A DNA stretch of 56,118 nt, from positions 1,762-57,879 of the forward strand of contig JAPOYD010000177.1 of the NCBI GenBank assembly GCA_026706735.1. The letters are read 5' to 3'. The notes under the pieces are model-generated. The model was not told where the DNA came from. It did not search any database and saw only the letters and a program-made list of their open reading frames with translations. Numbering within the stretch: the first letter of the stretch is position 1; the number at the start of each line of letters is the position of its first letter. The position numbers and the translations under genes are program-made. This document shows, one piece after another, positions 34,312-45,009 of this stretch. The DNA comes from Nitrospinota bacterium (lineage in GTDB: Bacteria > UBA8248).

Positions 34312-35760
34312 TTATGCGCGGTGCTCCGAGGTGCGCGAATCCCGGAAAAGAGAGAGTTGATAGTCGCTTTGTTCGACAGGAATCGGATATTTCCCGGAAA
34401 AACAAGCCGTGCAGAATGCCTCTTCATTCGGGTGAGCGCAACTCAGCATGCCCTCCAGGGATAAATAGTTCAGACTATCCGCCTCCAGGAATTGCCTGAT
34501 TTCCTCGACGCTGTTCGAAGATGCCTTCAGTTCCGCAAGGGTAGGCATATCGATGCCGAAAAAACACGGGTGGGTGATGGGAGGAGAACTGATGCGCATG
34601 TGAACTTCTTTTGCGCCGGCTCGCCGGATGAGTTCAACGATCTTCTTGCTCGTCGTGCCCCTGACGAGGGAGTCATCAACTACGACGACGCGTTTATCCG
34701 CCAGGAATTCTTTCATGGGGTTCAATTTCAGTTTGACGCCGAAATTTCGAATGGACTGTTCTGGTTCGATAAATGTGCGGCCCACGTAGTGGTTGCGTAT
34801 CAGGCCCCATTCCAGGGGAAGCCCCGAAGCATCTGCGTATCCGAGCGCGGCCGATAGGCCCGAATCTGGAACGGGTGTGACGATATCCGCCTCTACGTTG
34901 TCTTCCTCGGCGAGCCGAGCGCCCAGTTCTTTCCTGAAGGCGTAGGCGTTTTTCCCGAAAACGAAACTGTCCGGACGGGCGAAATAGATGAATTCAAAAA
35001 TACATTGCTGATGTTCAAGAGCTGGAGAATGAGTGATACTTCTTAATCCGTCTTGATCGATTATGACCATCTCGCCGGGTTCGATTTCGCGGATATATTC
35101 GGCGTCTATCAGATCGAGCGCGCAGGTTTCGCTCGTGAGTACCCAGGAATCGCCCCCGGTCTCGCCTGCGGGGAGTTTGCCCAGAACCAGGGGACGAAAG
35201 CCGCGGGGGTCGCGGATGCCAATCAACGTATCTTCCGTCATCATCGTGAGCGTGTAGGCGCCCTCTAATCGTTGAACGGCTTCTATGATGGCGCCCTCAG
35301 TGGTTTTTTCCGCGGAACGGGCGATGAGATGCAGAATAACCTCGCTGTCCGTAGTGCTGCGAAATATGGATCCGTTGGCTTCCAACTCTTCGCGCAACGC
35401 TCCGCCGTTGACGAGGTTTCCGTTGTGGCCGAGAGCGAGTGTTCCTTTGGCGTAATTCACCAAAAAAGGTTGGGCGTTTTTGATATCGGATTGTCCTGCC
35501 GTGGAATAGCGATTGTGTCCGATGGCGATGCGCCCTTGCAGTTTGGTGATGCGCTCTTCGGTGAAAACATCAGCAACGAGACCCATGCCGACTTCACTGT
35601 GCACCTTTTCTCCATCAGAGGCTACTATGCCCGCACTTTCCTGTCCTCTGTGCTGAAGAGCGTAGAGACCCAGATAGGCCATATTGGCCGCCTCGGGATG
35701 GTCGTAGATCCCAAATACGCCGCATTCCTCTTTTGGATGGTCATCTATCCATACGGACAT
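34312..35760 (-). CDS. purF: Amidophosphoribosyltransferase
   Basis: PurF commits PRPP and glutamine to purine synthesis. The 482-residue protein keeps a short propeptide ending before the N-terminal nucleophile Cys13 (EECGVFGIY). Glutaminase motifs include QHRGQESAG and GHNRYSTAG; the PRPP motif is VVVDDSLVRGTTSK. Cysteines in QQCIFEFIYFARPDS, THPCFFGID and FCTACFSGKYP match the iron-sulfur-binding type known from B. subtilis rather than the E. coli form. It lies 1 base from purL and ends the purine row. Confidence 0.97.
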   Translation of the reverse strand: MSVWIDDHPKEECGVFGIYDHPEAANMAYLGLYALQHRGQESAGIVASDGEKVHSEVGMGLVADVFTEERITKLQGRIAIGHNRYSTAGQSDIKNAQPFLVNYAKGTLALGHNGNLVNGGALREELEANGSIFRSTTDSEVILHLIARSAEKTTEGAIIEAVQRLEGAYTLTMMTEDTLIGIRDPRGFRPLVLGKLPAGETGGDSWVLTSETCALDLIDAEYIREIEPGEMVIIDQDGLRSITHSPALEHQQCIFEFIYFARPDSFVFGKNAYAFRKELGARLAEEDNVEADIVTPVPDSGLSAALGYADASGLPLEWGLIRNHYVGRTFIEPEQSIRNFGVKLKLNPMKEFLADKRVVVVDDSLVRGTTSKKIVELIRRAGAKEVHMRISSPPITHPCFFGIDMPTLAELKASSNSVEEIRQFLEADSLNYLSLEGMLSCAHPNEEAFCTACFSGKYPIPVEQSDYQLSLFRDSRTSEHRA

Positions 35761-35761
35761 C

Positions 35762-37999
35762 TCACATCACCTCGGAGAGGGCGCCTGACCATGCCGCTAC
35801 AATGTGCGGCATTGCTAAATCAATCAAAGGAGCATTATCGGGGGTTTTGACGACGAAAGCACCCTCCTGGACACGACCGATACGCGTAAGTTCTGCTCCG
35901 CAACTCTGTACGGCCTCATGCAGAGCGTCCACCGCGTGAGGAGATACGCTCACCAAAATGCGCGATGCGGCCTCGCCATATAGCAAGCCGTCGAGTCTGC
36001 CCTCCTGCTCGGGAAGCCACACTTCGGCCCCGAACCTGCTATTGGGTGATGCGATAGTGGATTCGGCCAGAGAGATCCCCAATCCGCCTTCGGAAAGATC
36101 GTGCGCGGAGTGCACCAGACCCATATCGATGCCGCGCCTGCAGGCTGTCTGCACGGCTTTTTCTGCATCCAGGGATATCGGCGGTGCGTCACCTCCCTCC
36201 TGGCCCGTTTCCAACCACACATACTCATGAGCGCATGTTTTCGGCAATGGCGCTTCGTCTTTGGGGTGTATCAAGGCGATGGCGTCATTCTCCGAGACGA
36301 ACCCGTGGCCTGATCTTTTTTGAATGTCATCGAGCAAGCCGACCATGCCGATGATCGGTGTGGGGTAAATGTCGACCTGGTTCGTTTCGTTGTAGAAACT
36401 CACGTTTCCGCTCACCACGGGTAGGTCCAGAAAACGACAAGCCTGGGCCATACCTTCGATCGAGAGAGAGAATTGAGCCATGACCGCGGGACGCTCGGGA
36501 TTGCCGAAATTGAGGCAATTGGTGATCGCGAGCGGCCTTGCGCCCAGGCAGCAGATGTTTCGCGCGGCTTCCGCCACAGCGAGCATTCCCCCCTTGTAGG
36601 GATCGAGCATGCCATATCGTGCGTTCCCATCTGTCGTAAGGGCTAGCGCCTTGTTCGTACCCTTCAGACGGATGATGGCGGCGTCTCCGCCCGGAGGGGT
36701 CAACGTGTTCGTGCGAACGTTATAGTCATACTGGCGCCACATCGGCTTTTTGTCTCCGTGGTTGGGGTGGCCCAGCATCTTGAGCAGAGTGGAGCCCATG
36801 TCTTCAGGTTCCGGCAGTTTGAATAGCGGATCGTCAGGTGGAAGTCCGCGCTCGGGTTCTCTGGGGCGATCATAGGTTGGCGCATCATCTGTCAGCGATG
36901 ATACCGGCAGGTCGGCAACTTCATCCCCTCCGAAAGTTGCGCGAAGCCTCCCGTCCCCGGTTACTTCCCCCACGACGGACATTGGGAGGTCCCACCGTTC
37001 GAATATCTCTCGCACCTCGGATTCTCTTCCTTTTTCCGCTACCAGCAGCATCCTCTCCTGGCTTTCCGAGAGCATCATCTCATATGGCGTCATCTCCTCT
37101 TCCCGGCAAGGAACCGCATCCAGGCGGAGGAGAAGCCCTGTGCCGGCGCGGCCCGCCATTTCGACGGAAGAGGAGGTGAGCCCGGCGGCGCCCATATCCT
37201 GAATGCCGACCACGGCGCCGCACTTCATTAGTTCCAGGCACGCCTCGAGCAGGAGTTTTTCCCGAAACGGATCCCCCACCTGAACGGTGGGTCTTTTTTC
37301 GAGGGCGGAATCGTCGAAGCCCGCCGATGCCATGGACGCGCCATGAATGCCGTCCCGCCCGGTGGGCGCGCCGACATAGATGACCGGATTTCCAACGCCG
37401 GAAGCTGTGCCCCGGAATATGGCGTCCGATCGCATGATGCCCGCGCACATGACGTTTACCAGAATGTTCCCGTTATAGCAGGGGTGAAATTTCGTTTCTC
37501 CGCCCACCGTTGGAACACCGATGCAATTTCCATAGCCCGCGATGCCGCCAACGACGCCACCGACGAGATAGGGGGTGCGGGGATGTTCCGGCGCCCCGAA
37601 ACGCAGGCTGTCGAGCAGCGCGATGGGTCGTGCGCCCATCGTGAAGATATCTCGCAAAATACCGCCCACCCCAGTGGCCGCGCCTTGGTATGGTTCGATG
37701 AAGGAGGGGTGATTGTGACTTTCCATTTTGAATGCGACGGCCATGCCCTCGCCTAGAGCGACGACGCCGGCGTTTTCTCCGGGTCCTTGCAGGACATGGG
37801 GGCTCTGCGTGGGAAATTTTTTCAGGTGAATGCGGCTGCTTTTATACGAACAGTGTTCATTCCACATGGCGGAGAACACGCCGAGTTCCATGACGTTGGG
37901 CTTGCGCCCCAGGGTTTCTGTAATCTTTTTCCATTCGTCCGGGGAAAGGCCATGGTCAAGTGCCATCTCCTCCGTGGCGAGAACGTCAGTCGTGATCAT
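35762..37999 (-). CDS. purL: Phosphoribosylformylglycinamidine synthase subunit II
   Basis: PurL is the ATP-using synthetase of the FGAM synthase complex. The 745-residue product is the short type that needs separate PurQ and PurS. It starts [19 protein letters not shown] and has [53 protein letters not shown], and the second-half LGHNGDKKP and LSEGGLG blocks. The ATG at 37999 overlaps the purQ stop as ATGA; longer frames upstream are only readthrough of the overlapping frame. Confidence 0.97.
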   Translation of the reverse strand: MITTDVLATEEMALDHGLSPDEWKKITETLGRKPNVMELGVFSAMWNEHCSYKSSRIHLKKFPTQSPHVLQGPGENAGVVALGEGMAVAFKMESHNHPSFIEPYQGAATGVGGILRDIFTMGARPIALLDSLRFGAPEHPRTPYLVGGVVGGIAGYGNCIGVPTVGGETKFHPCYNGNILVNVMCAGIMRSDAIFRGTASGVGNPVIYVGAPTGRDGIHGASMASAGFDDSALEKRPTVQVGDPFREKLLLEACLELMKCGAVVGIQDMGAAGLTSSSVEMAGRAGTGLLLRLDAVPCREEEMTPYEMMLSESQERMLLVAEKGRESEVREIFERWDLPMSVVGEVTGDGRLRATFGGDEVADLPVSSLTDDAPTYDRPREPERGLPPDDPLFKLPEPEDMGSTLLKMLGHPNHGDKKPMWRQYDYNVRTNTLTPPGGDAAIIRLKGTNKALALTTDGNARYGMLDPYKGGMLAVAEAARNICCLGARPLAITNCLNFGNPERPAVMAQFSLSIEGMAQACRFLDLPVVSGNVSFYNETNQVDIYPTPIIGMVGLLDDIQKRSGHGFVSENDAIALIHPKDEAPLPKTCAHEYVWLETGQEGGDAPPISLDAEKAVQTACRRGIDMGLVHSAHDLSEGGLGISLAESTIASPNSRFGAEVWLPEQEGRLDGLLYGEAASRILVSVSPHAVDALHEAVQSCGAELTRIGRVQEGAFVVKTPDNAPLIDLAMPHIVAAWSGALSEVM

Positions 38000-38691
38000 G
38001 ATGAGATCACCATTTGCATGACGGACGTGAACATCCGTAGCCCGTCCTCGCCACCCAGCAGAGGATCGCAACTGCGCTCGGGATGCGGCATGAGGCCCAC
38101 AACGTTTCCCTGCAGGTTGCATATGCCAGCGATGTTTTCCATCGAGCCGTTGGGATTTGCTTGCGCGTTCACGTTACCATTTGCGTCCGTGTAGCGAAAA
38201 ACGATCTGATCGTTGTCTTCGAGTTCGGCGAGCGTCTCGGAATCGCAGAAGTAGTTTCCCTCGCCGTGCGCGATGGTCATTTTGAGAGTTTCTTCCGGCT
38301 CGATGTTGCAGGTGAAGGGGGTTCTCGACGTTTCGCATTTGAGCCAAACATCATCGCAAACGAAGCGAAGCGACTCGTTTCGTCTCAGGGCTCCGGGCAG
38401 GAGGCCCGATTCAGTCAGGCACTGAAAACCGTTGCATATGCCGAGCAGGGGGCGCCCATCCCGGGCATGCATGGAAACGGCCTTCATGATGGGAGAAAAA
38501 CGCGATATGGCGCCTGCTCTTAGGTAGTCCCCGTAGCTGAAGCCTCCAGGGAGTATCACTACCTCGGCGTCTCCAAGAGAGGTTTCCTTGTGCCACACGA
38601 ACCGCACTGGTTGTTTGAGAACGTCCTTGATGGCGTGGTAGCAATCATGGTCGCAATTGGAACCAGGGAAGACGATGACGGCGAAATGCAT
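37996..38691 (-). CDS. purQ: Phosphoribosylformylglycinamidine synthase subunit I (glutaminase)
   Basis: PurQ supplies ammonia to PurL. The 231-residue class I amidotransferase has the nucleophile Cys86 in LGICNGFQ, the [17 protein letters not shown] oxyanion region, and the His/Glu pair in MPHPERSCD. The ATG overlaps the purS stop as TGATG; a GTG one codon upstream is the alternative. The order purS-purQ-purL matches the separate-subunit complex of Gram-positives and many deltaproteobacteria. Confidence 0.96.
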   Translation of the reverse strand: MHFAVIVFPGSNCDHDCYHAIKDVLKQPVRFVWHKETSLGDAEVVILPGGFSYGDYLRAGAISRFSPIMKAVSMHARDGRPLLGICNGFQCLTESGLLPGALRRNESLRFVCDDVWLKCETSRTPFTCNIEPEETLKMTIAHGEGNYFCDSETLAELEDNDQIVFRYTDANGNVNAQANPNGSMENIAGICNLQGNVVGLMPHPERSCDPLLGGEDGLRMFTSVMQMVISS

Positions 38692-38954
38692 CACCTTTTC
38701 TCGCCGTTTTTGGACTCATTCGCTATTTCGATACGGTAGTCTTCGATGACGGGATTGGCGAGCAGGTCCTGGCACATTCTCTCCAGATCAGCAAGAATGT
38801 CGTCGGTGTCTTCGAGTTCAATCTCGATGAATTTCCCGACACGCACGTCGTTCACACCCTTGAATCCAAGAGAGGAGAGCGCTCCCCGGACGGCTTCCCC
38901 CTGGGGGTCGAGCACGCCCGCTTTGAATGTCACGTAGACCAGGGCTTTCGGCAT
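38691..38954 (-). CDS. purS: Phosphoribosylformylglycinamidine synthase subunit PurS
   Basis: PurS is the small scaffold subunit of the FGAM synthase complex. The 87-residue protein shows the family pattern: [39 protein letters not shown] and a C-terminal [13 protein letters not shown]. It overlaps purQ by 1 base and starts 19 bases after purC. Presence of PurS agrees with the short PurL. Confidence 0.95.
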   Translation of the reverse strand: MPKALVYVTFKAGVLDPQGEAVRGALSSLGFKGVNDVRVGKFIEIELEDTDDILADLERMCQDLLANPVIEDYRIEIANESKNGEKR

Positions 38955-38973
38955 CGCTACCTCAGGGCGAAAA

Positions 38974-39687
38974 TTATTCTATGACGAGTTTTTCGACTTC
39001 GGCGTATGCGTCTTCGACCTGTCCTAAATCCCTGCGGAAGCGGTCCTTATCCAGTTTCCGGCCCGTTCCTTTCTCCCAGAAGCGGCAACCATCCGGCGTG
39101 ATTTCATCGCCTAGCAACAGCTTGCCGCCCTCGGCCGCGCAGCGTCCGAATTCGAGCTTGAAATCCACGAGGTCAATGTTGCGCTCGGAGAAGAACGAAG
39201 TAAGGATGTCGTTCACCTTGAAGGCGTATTCGCGCATCTGGGCGAGTTCTTCGCGCGTCGCCAAGCCGAAGGCCACGGCGGTGTCTTCGTTGATGAGCGG
39301 GTCATCGAGTTCATCGTTTTTCAGATGCAGGTCGACGATCGTGTTTGGAAGACGCGCGCCTTCTTCCACGCCCATTCTCTTGGCCAGACTTCCCGCGATG
39401 ATATTCCTCAGCACCACTTCGACCAGAATGATGTCGAGTTTTTTCACCAGCATCTCCCGCTCGGAGAGTTTTTCCACGAAATGCGTGGGTACGCCTTGGC
39501 GCTCCACTTCTTGCAGCAGGCGAGAGGAGATGGAGTTGTTGAAAACGCCTTTGGATTCGATGGTACCCAGTTTCTTGGCGTTAAAGGCAGACGCATCATC
39601 CTTGAAGAACTGGATATAGTAGTCGGGGTTGTCGGTCTCGTAGATGATCTTGGCTTTGCCTTCGTAAACTTGTTTGCCGTGTTCCAT
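38974..39687 (-). CDS. purC: SAICAR synthetase
   Basis: PurC joins aspartate to CAIR. The 237-residue product begins with the family start KQVYEGKAKIIYETDNPDYYIQFFKDDASAFN at the ATG 39687, which has GGAGAA 7 bases upstream; extending to 39786 would add 33 unrelated residues. The VLRNIIAGSLAKR motif and LVDFKLEFGR with DEITPDGCRFW are clear. It lies 153 bases downstream of purB, which may leave room for a separate promoter. Confidence 0.96.
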   Translation of the reverse strand: MEHGKQVYEGKAKIIYETDNPDYYIQFFKDDASAFNAKKLGTIESKGVFNNSISSRLLQEVERQGVPTHFVEKLSEREMLVKKLDIILVEVVLRNIIAGSLAKRMGVEEGARLPNTIVDLHLKNDELDDPLINEDTAVAFGLATREELAQMREYAFKVNDILTSFFSERNIDLVDFKLEFGRCAAEGGKLLLGDEITPDGCRFWEKGTGRKLDKDRFRRDLGQVEDAYAEVEKLVIE

Positions 39688-39840
39688 GAACAATTCTCCA
39701 TCCGAGGATCGCTGAATTCGAACCTTCGTATTAGGGGTTATTCCATCATTTGAACGGGTTAAAAAACGGCCATTCCGGGCGATCAAGAACCGCTATCCTA
39801 ACATAAACGAGCCTGTGCTTGTCACCCCGTGTATTCAGTT

Positions 39841-41148
39841 TCATTCCTTATCGGGGCCGAATACTCGTTCGAAAATACGGTCCAGATTTTTCAGATGGGC
39901 GTCCATGTCAAAGCAATGGGCGAGTTCCTCTTCACCCAGTTCACCGCCCACTTGGGGATCCGCCGCCAATTTGGCTTGGAAATCGCCTCCCTCGGCCCAT
40001 ATTTCCATGGCGGGAGCCTGAACGCGTGTGTAGGCTTCCTCCCGCGTGATGCCCGTTTTGCGAATCAATGCGAGCATGACGTGCTCACTGAGTAGCAACC
40101 CCTTCGAGCTAGCGAGGTTTTCCAGCATTTTGTCGGGATAGATGACCCAGTTTTTCATCAAATCGTTGAGTTTGGCTAACATGTAATCTACGAGAATCGT
40201 GCTGTCCGGCAATATCACGCGTTCAACGGATGAGTGGGAGATGTCGCGTTCGTGCCATAAAGGGACGTTCTGGAGGGCCGCCGTGGCGTTTCCCTGCACC
40301 ACACGGGCCAGGCCACACAGTTGTTCCGAAACCACGGGGTTTCTCTTGTGGGGCATGGCGGAACTTCCTTTCTGGCCCTTGCTGAAGAACTCTTCCGCCT
40401 CGCCCACTTCGTTCCTTTGCAGATGGCGCACCTCCGTCGCCACGCGGGATATGCTCGCCGCCACCAGAGCGAGAGCAAGGTGATACTCCGCATGGCGGTC
40501 GCGCTGGATGATTTGGCTGCTTACACGGTCGACCTTCAGACCCAAGCGCTCACAAATTGCCTCTTCGGCATCCGGTGGGATGTGGGGGCACGCGCCCACA
40601 GCGCCTGATATCTGGCCGACGCGTACGGCTTCACGTGCGCTTTGCATTCGCTCATCAGCGCGCTCGAACTCGGTGTACCAGGTGGCTATTTTAAGACCCA
40701 AGGTTGTGGGCTCTGCGTGCATCCCGTGGGTTCTGCCCGATATGATGGTGCGTTTTTGCTCCAGAGCGCGTTCTTTCAGGGTTGTTTTAAGTTCTCGAAT
40801 GTCATCGAGAATGATGTCGGCTGCGGATATAAGCTGAAGCGCGAGCCCGGTATCCAAGACGTCGCTGCTCGTCATACCGAGGTGAATGTAGCGCGAGGAC
40901 GGCCCTACGTGCTCCGCCACGTTGGTGAGAAAGGCAATGACGTCGTGCTTTGTGACGCGCTCGATCTCTTTGATTCGCTCGGGCTCGAAAGCCGCTTTCG
41001 ATTTGATTTCTTCAAGCGCCTCCTTGGGAATTTCGCCGCGTGCGCCCATTTCTTCGCAAACGGCTATCTCTACGTCAAGCATGCGCTGCAGTTTTTCCCG
41101 CTCTTCCCATATTTTCGCCATTTCGGGGCGTGTGTATCTCGGAATCAA
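39841..41148 (-). CDS. purB: Adenylosuccinate lyase
   Basis: PurB acts twice in purine synthesis, releasing fumarate from SAICAR and from adenylosuccinate. The 435-residue product has the fumarase-superfamily signature GSSAMPHKRNPV with the catalytic Ser loop, plus SSRYIHLGMTSSD and RTHGMHAEPTTLG. It starts with TTG, overlapping the MBL hydrolase stop as TTGA, with GGAGGAA upstream. It is the first purine gene of the - strand row. Confidence 0.97.
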   Translation of the reverse strand: MIPRYTRPEMAKIWEEREKLQRMLDVEIAVCEEMGARGEIPKEALEEIKSKAAFEPERIKEIERVTKHDVIAFLTNVAEHVGPSSRYIHLGMTSSDVLDTGLALQLISAADIILDDIRELKTTLKERALEQKRTIISGRTHGMHAEPTTLGLKIATWYTEFERADERMQSAREAVRVGQISGAVGACPHIPPDAEEAICERLGLKVDRVSSQIIQRDRHAEYHLALALVAASISRVATEVRHLQRNEVGEAEEFFSKGQKGSSAMPHKRNPVVSEQLCGLARVVQGNATAALQNVPLWHERDISHSSVERVILPDSTILVDYMLAKLNDLMKNWVIYPDKMLENLASSKGLLLSEHVMLALIRKTGITREEAYTRVQAPAMEIWAEGGDFQAKLAADPQVGGELGEEELAHCFDMDAHLKNLDRIFERVFGPDKE

Positions 41149-41969
41149 GAGAGTTCCTCCGCTATTCCTCCGGCACCCACGAGGGGAGTCGGTTCATCCT
41201 GAGAGGCGCTCAGGAGATTTCGCCGTTCATGGCCGTTCAATGCTTTTCGGGCCGTCTCCAGAAGAAGCTGGTTCTCATTGTTTTCTGGTGAGATATGAGC
41301 GCAGATGAGCCACTCGAAGTCGGCCGTGACGATGTTCTTGAGCAGCTTGGCTGCGTCCTCATTGCTGAGGTGTCCGAGTTTTCCCCGAATCCTCTGTTTG
41401 ATTGGCCAGGGGTAAGGGCCGTTGATGAGCATTTCCACGTCATGATTGAATTCCAGGACGAGTCCTTGGAGTCCCTGGAGCCTCTGGCGCGCGAGGTTTG
41501 TGACGAATCCCATGTCGGTGGCGAAACCGACGCGGCGCCCGTCTTCATCGCTGAATATCAACCCGAACGGATCGGCCGCGTCATGGGGCGTGCTGAAAGG
41601 TTCAACCCGTATGCCGCCGATGTGAAAGGGGAGTCCCACTTCGATTTCCGTCCATGCAGGCGTCTCGCCTATCGTCTCCTGACTTGCCGAGTATGTGGCT
41701 TTGTTCGTCCAAAGTGGCAGGTTCCACCTTCTCGCCAAAGTGCCCGCGCTTCTGATGTGATCGATGTGTTCATGCGTTAGCACGATGGCCATCAGGTCCT
41801 GCGGGCGGATGCCGTAGGTTTCGAGGCGCCTTGTGATTTGCCTCGCGCTGAGGCCCGCATCGACGAGAAACGACGCGCCGTTCGAGCGAACCAAAGCGGC
41901 GTTTCCTCTGCTCCCGCTGCCTAAAACTCCGATTTCCACGTCTCGCGTCCCGTCGTCGTTTTCACTCAA
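41145..41969 (-). CDS. MBL-fold hydrolase, WalJ/YycJ-like
   Basis: The 274-residue metallo-beta-lactamase-fold protein has the metal motif LTHEHIDHI (HxHxDH), an N-terminal LGSGSRGNAALV strand, the second-sphere FSTPHDAADP and the FATDMG motif. These match the YycJ/WalJ group, thought to be DNA exonucleases. The last 40 residues (NGHERRNLL onward) are a variable tail. It starts with TTG overlapping the gmhA-like stop as TTGA, and overlaps purB, so it is inside the run gmhA-MBL-purB. Confidence 0.88.
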   Translation of the reverse strand: MSENDDGTRDVEIGVLGSGSRGNAALVRSNGASFLVDAGLSARQITRRLETYGIRPQDLMAIVLTHEHIDHIRSAGTLARRWNLPLWTNKATYSASQETIGETPAWTEIEVGLPFHIGGIRVEPFSTPHDAADPFGLIFSDEDGRRVGFATDMGFVTNLARQRLQGLQGLVLEFNHDVEMLINGPYPWPIKQRIRGKLGHLSNEDAAKLLKNIVTADFEWLICAHISPENNENQLLLETARKALNGHERRNLLSASQDEPTPLVGAGGIAEELS

Positions 41970-42622
41970 CCATTAGAGGCGATTTTTCGTTCTTGCGAAT
42001 CCCTGGTGAAAACATCATCAATGCGGTGGCAAATATAATGAAGAGCGGCTTCATGGGCTTCCTGAATGAAACCGGTGTCATTCGATGGCACTTTCGCCGC
42101 ATATTTGGCGGCCTGGGAGGCAGGGCTGTCGCTGCCGCCGGTCATCGCGACGCCAACCAATCCAATGGCGTCGGCTCGCTTGAGAGCGGAGACGACATTG
42201 GCGGACTTGCCGCTCGTGCTCAGACCCAGGGCGACGTCTCCCGCTTGTCCGTGCGCCTGAATTTGGCGTGCAAAAATTTCCTCGTACGCGTAGTCGTTCC
42301 CGATAGCGGTGAGGGCGCTCGTATCGCCGCTGAGGCAGATAGCGGGCAGGGGAGCGCGGTCAGCCAGAAAGCGGCCTACGAGTTCGCCCGTGAAGTGCAT
42401 GGCGAGTGCGGCGCTCCCCCCGTTGCCGAAGGCGATAATTTTCCTTTCGGACACCAGGCTTTCGACGATGACGCTGGAGATATCGTCTACCTGCCGGGAG
42501 TAGTCGCTCGTGGCTAGCGACTCATACTTCACGGCGCGTTCGGCCAAGAATTCCTTTGCCGATGATCCCAAAGGATGCCTCTGAGCAGCGGGGCGGTAGG
42601 GGAGGTGGAGCAGGGAATCCAC
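41966..42622 (-). CDS. gmhA: Phosphoheptose isomerase-like SIS-domain protein
   Basis: The 218-residue frame matches sedoheptulose-7-phosphate isomerase, the first step to the ADP-heptose of LPS core. Family blocks are FGNGGSAALAMHFTGELVGRF, GNDYAYEEIF, LSTSGKSANVV and FIQEAHEAALHYIC. The zinc ligands His and Glu of HFTGE and the Gln/His of QEAHEAALH are all kept. The start is uncertain: the GTG at 42622 has no clear ribosome site, and a TTG near 42550 is an alternative. It is 38 bases downstream of uxs. Confidence 0.85.
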   Translation of the reverse strand: MDSLLHLPYRPAAQRHPLGSSAKEFLAERAVKYESLATSDYSRQVDDISSVIVESLVSERKIIAFGNGGSAALAMHFTGELVGRFLADRAPLPAICLSGDTSALTAIGNDYAYEEIFARQIQAHGQAGDVALGLSTSGKSANVVSALKRADAIGLVGVAMTGGSDSPASQAAKYAAKVPSNDTGFIQEAHEAALHYICHRIDDVFTRDSQERKIASNG

Positions 42623-42660
42623 CCGGTGCCCTGCAATCTAGCCGATCCAGGGGCTGAATT

Positions 42661-43617
42661 TCAAGGGTTGATGCTCAATCGTTTCCTGAAGTCATCTATT
42701 GTGGCCAGAATACCCTTTTCCAGAGAGATCGTCGGCTCCCAGCCGAGGTGTTTTTTCGCTTTTTTGATGTCGGGTTGTCGAATTTTCGGGTCATCGACAG
42801 GCAGCGCCTCATGCCGGATTTCCGAGTCTGCGCCTGTGAGCGCGATGATTTTCTCCGCCAGATCGAGAATCGTCATCTCGGAAGGATTTCCGAGGTTGAC
42901 GGGTTCATGAATTTCGCTGTCCATCAGTTTGATGACGCCATCGATGAGATCGGTGATGAAACAAAAGCTTCTCGTCTGCTTTCCATCGCCAAAAACGCTG
43001 ATAGGTTCATTTCTGATGGCCTGTGAAATAAAGGTGGGTATCGCGCGACCGTCGGCGATTCGCATTCTCGGACCATAGGTATTGAAGATGCGGGCGATGT
43101 GTACGTTGAGGTGGTGGGTACGGTGATAGGCCATGGTCATGGCTTCTGAGAATCTCTTGGCTTCGTCATACACGCCGCGAGGACCGATGGGATTGACGTA
43201 TCCCCAGTATTCCTCGTTCTGCGGATGAATCTGGGGGTCGCCGTAGACTTCCGAAGTGGAAGCCAGAAGAAAGCGCGCTTTTTTCTCCTTCGCGAGCCCC
43301 AGGGCATTATGCGTGCCGAGGGAGCCGACTTTTAACGTTTGGATGGGAAATTTCAAATAGTCGTTCGGGCTGGCCGGGCTCGCGAGATGAAAAACGGCGT
43401 CCACGTTTCCTGCGACGTGAATGTGTTCGCTCACATTGTGTTCAATGAGCGTAAAATTTTGATGTTCATCTTTAAGAAGATGTTCGATATTTAGCCGATG
43501 CCCTGTAAGCAAATTGTCGACGCATATGACGTCGTTGCCCAGCGCGATGAGTTTGTCGCACAAATGGGAACCGATGAAGCCCGCTCCGCCCGTTACCACA
43601 ACGCGAGAGTTTTTCAT
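42661..43617 (-). CDS. uxs: UDP-glucuronate decarboxylase (UDP-xylose synthase)
   Basis: This 318-residue extended SDR converts UDP-glucuronate to UDP-xylose. It has the NAD motif [34 protein letters not shown], the TSEVYGDP segment, the YDEAK catalytic Tyr/Lys, and [11 protein letters not shown] with the substrate-contact stretch [11 protein letters not shown]. These stretches closely follow known UXS enzymes. It overlaps ugd by 4 bases (ATGA), and Ugd makes its substrate, which supports the call. Confidence 0.94.
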   Translation of the reverse strand: MKNSRVVVTGGAGFIGSHLCDKLIALGNDVICVDNLLTGHRLNIEHLLKDEHQNFTLIEHNVSEHIHVAGNVDAVFHLASPASPNDYLKFPIQTLKVGSLGTHNALGLAKEKKARFLLASTSEVYGDPQIHPQNEEYWGYVNPIGPRGVYDEAKRFSEAMTMAYHRTHHLNVHIARIFNTYGPRMRIADGRAIPTFISQAIRNEPISVFGDGKQTRSFCFITDLIDGVIKLMDSEIHEPVNLGNPSEMTILDLAEKIIALTGADSEIRHEALPVDDPKIRQPDIKKAKKHLGWEPTISLEKGILATIDDFRKRLSINP

Positions 43618-44945
43618 TGTTTAGGTTTGGAAGGTGTTTTCCCGATGCTGAAGTATTCAAAGCCAGCATCTGTTACTTGTTCAGAAGAATAGACATTTCG
43701 TCCGTCGAATATAACCGGTTCCACCATCTCTGATTTCAAGCGATTCAGATTCAACTGAATAAATTCGCGCCACTCGGTTACAATGACGATCCCGCTTGCG
43801 CCTTTAGCTGCCTCGTAGGGGTTTTGGCAGTATTCGGTGCTGTCACCCCCTATGATTCGCCGGGCGTTTGTGGTGGCGATGGGATCGTAAGCGCGCAGTC
43901 TGGCTCCCGTCTCACGTAGCGCATGACAAATCTCGATGCTTTTGGCCTCTCGCATGTCATCCGTGTCCGGCTTGAACGATAATCCCAGAACGCCAATGGT
44001 TTTTCCTTCGAGCGGCAAGCTATTCTTTGTGCCGAGTCTCCCGATGATTCTTTGTATAAACCGGGGAACCCGGCTGTCGTTTTCAGCTCTCACGGCTTCT
44101 AAAATCGGCATTTCAGCGCCAAGTCTTCTGGAGGCGTGCAACAGGGCATCCACATCTTTCGGGAAGCAGGAACCTCCATAGCCCAACCCCGCCCCTAGGA
44201 ATGCAGGGCCAATTCGGGAATCTGCGCCAACCCCTTTGACGACCTCCCGAATATCCGCCTGCGTTTGCTCGCAAAGGTTCGCCACTGCGTTGGTGAAAGT
44301 GATTTTCGTTGCCAAAAACGCGTTCGAGGCGTATTTGATCAACTCGGCGCTTTGTGTGTCCGTAATGATGCAAGGAGCCCTTAAAGCTTGATATAGAAGC
44401 TCAACGGTTTTTGCCGCTGCTTCCGATGATGAGCCGATGACTATGCGATCCGGCTGGAGGGTGTCCCGCACCGCTTGCCCTTCGCGCAGAAATTCCGGAT
44501 TACAGACCACGTCGAAATCTTTCGCGGCAACGCCATTTTTTTCGATGACGTCTCGGACGAAATCCCCCGTTCCGACAGGCACGGTGCTTTTGTTGACAAT
44601 AATCTTGTAGCCATTCACCGCATGGGCGATGTCTGTCGCTGCCGCCTCCACTTGCGAGAGGTCGGTTTCCCCATCTTCAGCGGGTGGCGTGCCCACGCAT
44701 ATGAAAATGATCTCACTTGTCGATACAGCTTCGGGTATGGAGGTCGCGAAAGTGAGCCTGCCTTCTTCGAGGTTGCGTTTCAGCAGTTCAGGCAGTCTGG
44801 GTTCATGGATAGGACAGTCGCCCGCGTTCAGGGAATCCACGCGGCTTTTGTCGATATCCACGCCGATAACGTCATTACCCAAATCGGCGAAAATGGCCCC
44901 TGTGACCAATCCGACATATCCACAGCCGATAACGCAAATGTTCAC
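43614..44945 (-). CDS. ugd: UDP-glucose 6-dehydrogenase
   Basis: Ugd oxidises UDP-glucose to UDP-glucuronate. The 443-residue product has the Rossmann start [44 protein letters not shown], the [15 protein letters not shown] block with a key Lys, the nucleophile Cys260 in [10 protein letters not shown], and the C-terminal [13 protein letters not shown]. It starts at GTG 44945 with GAGG 8 bases upstream. With uxs it gives UDP-xylose, a donor for envelope polymers. Confidence 0.97.
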   Translation of the reverse strand: MNICVIGCGYVGLVTGAIFADLGNDVIGVDIDKSRVDSLNAGDCPIHEPRLPELLKRNLEEGRLTFATSIPEAVSTSEIIFICVGTPPAEDGETDLSQVEAAATDIAHAVNGYKIIVNKSTVPVGTGDFVRDVIEKNGVAAKDFDVVCNPEFLREGQAVRDTLQPDRIVIGSSSEAAAKTVELLYQALRAPCIITDTQSAELIKYASNAFLATKITFTNAVANLCEQTQADIREVVKGVGADSRIGPAFLGAGLGYGGSCFPKDVDALLHASRRLGAEMPILEAVRAENDSRVPRFIQRIIGRLGTKNSLPLEGKTIGVLGLSFKPDTDDMREAKSIEICHALRETGARLRAYDPIATTNARRIIGGDSTEYCQNPYEAAKGASGIVIVTEWREFIQLNLNRLKSEMVEPVIFDGRNVYSSEQVTDAGFEYFSIGKTPSKPKQ

Positions 44946-45009
44946 TGAATTGCCTCACGCTTCATCAAATGAGCGGTTTGCTCAAAAGTGTCAGGGAGAA
45001 TCCGCGCTT

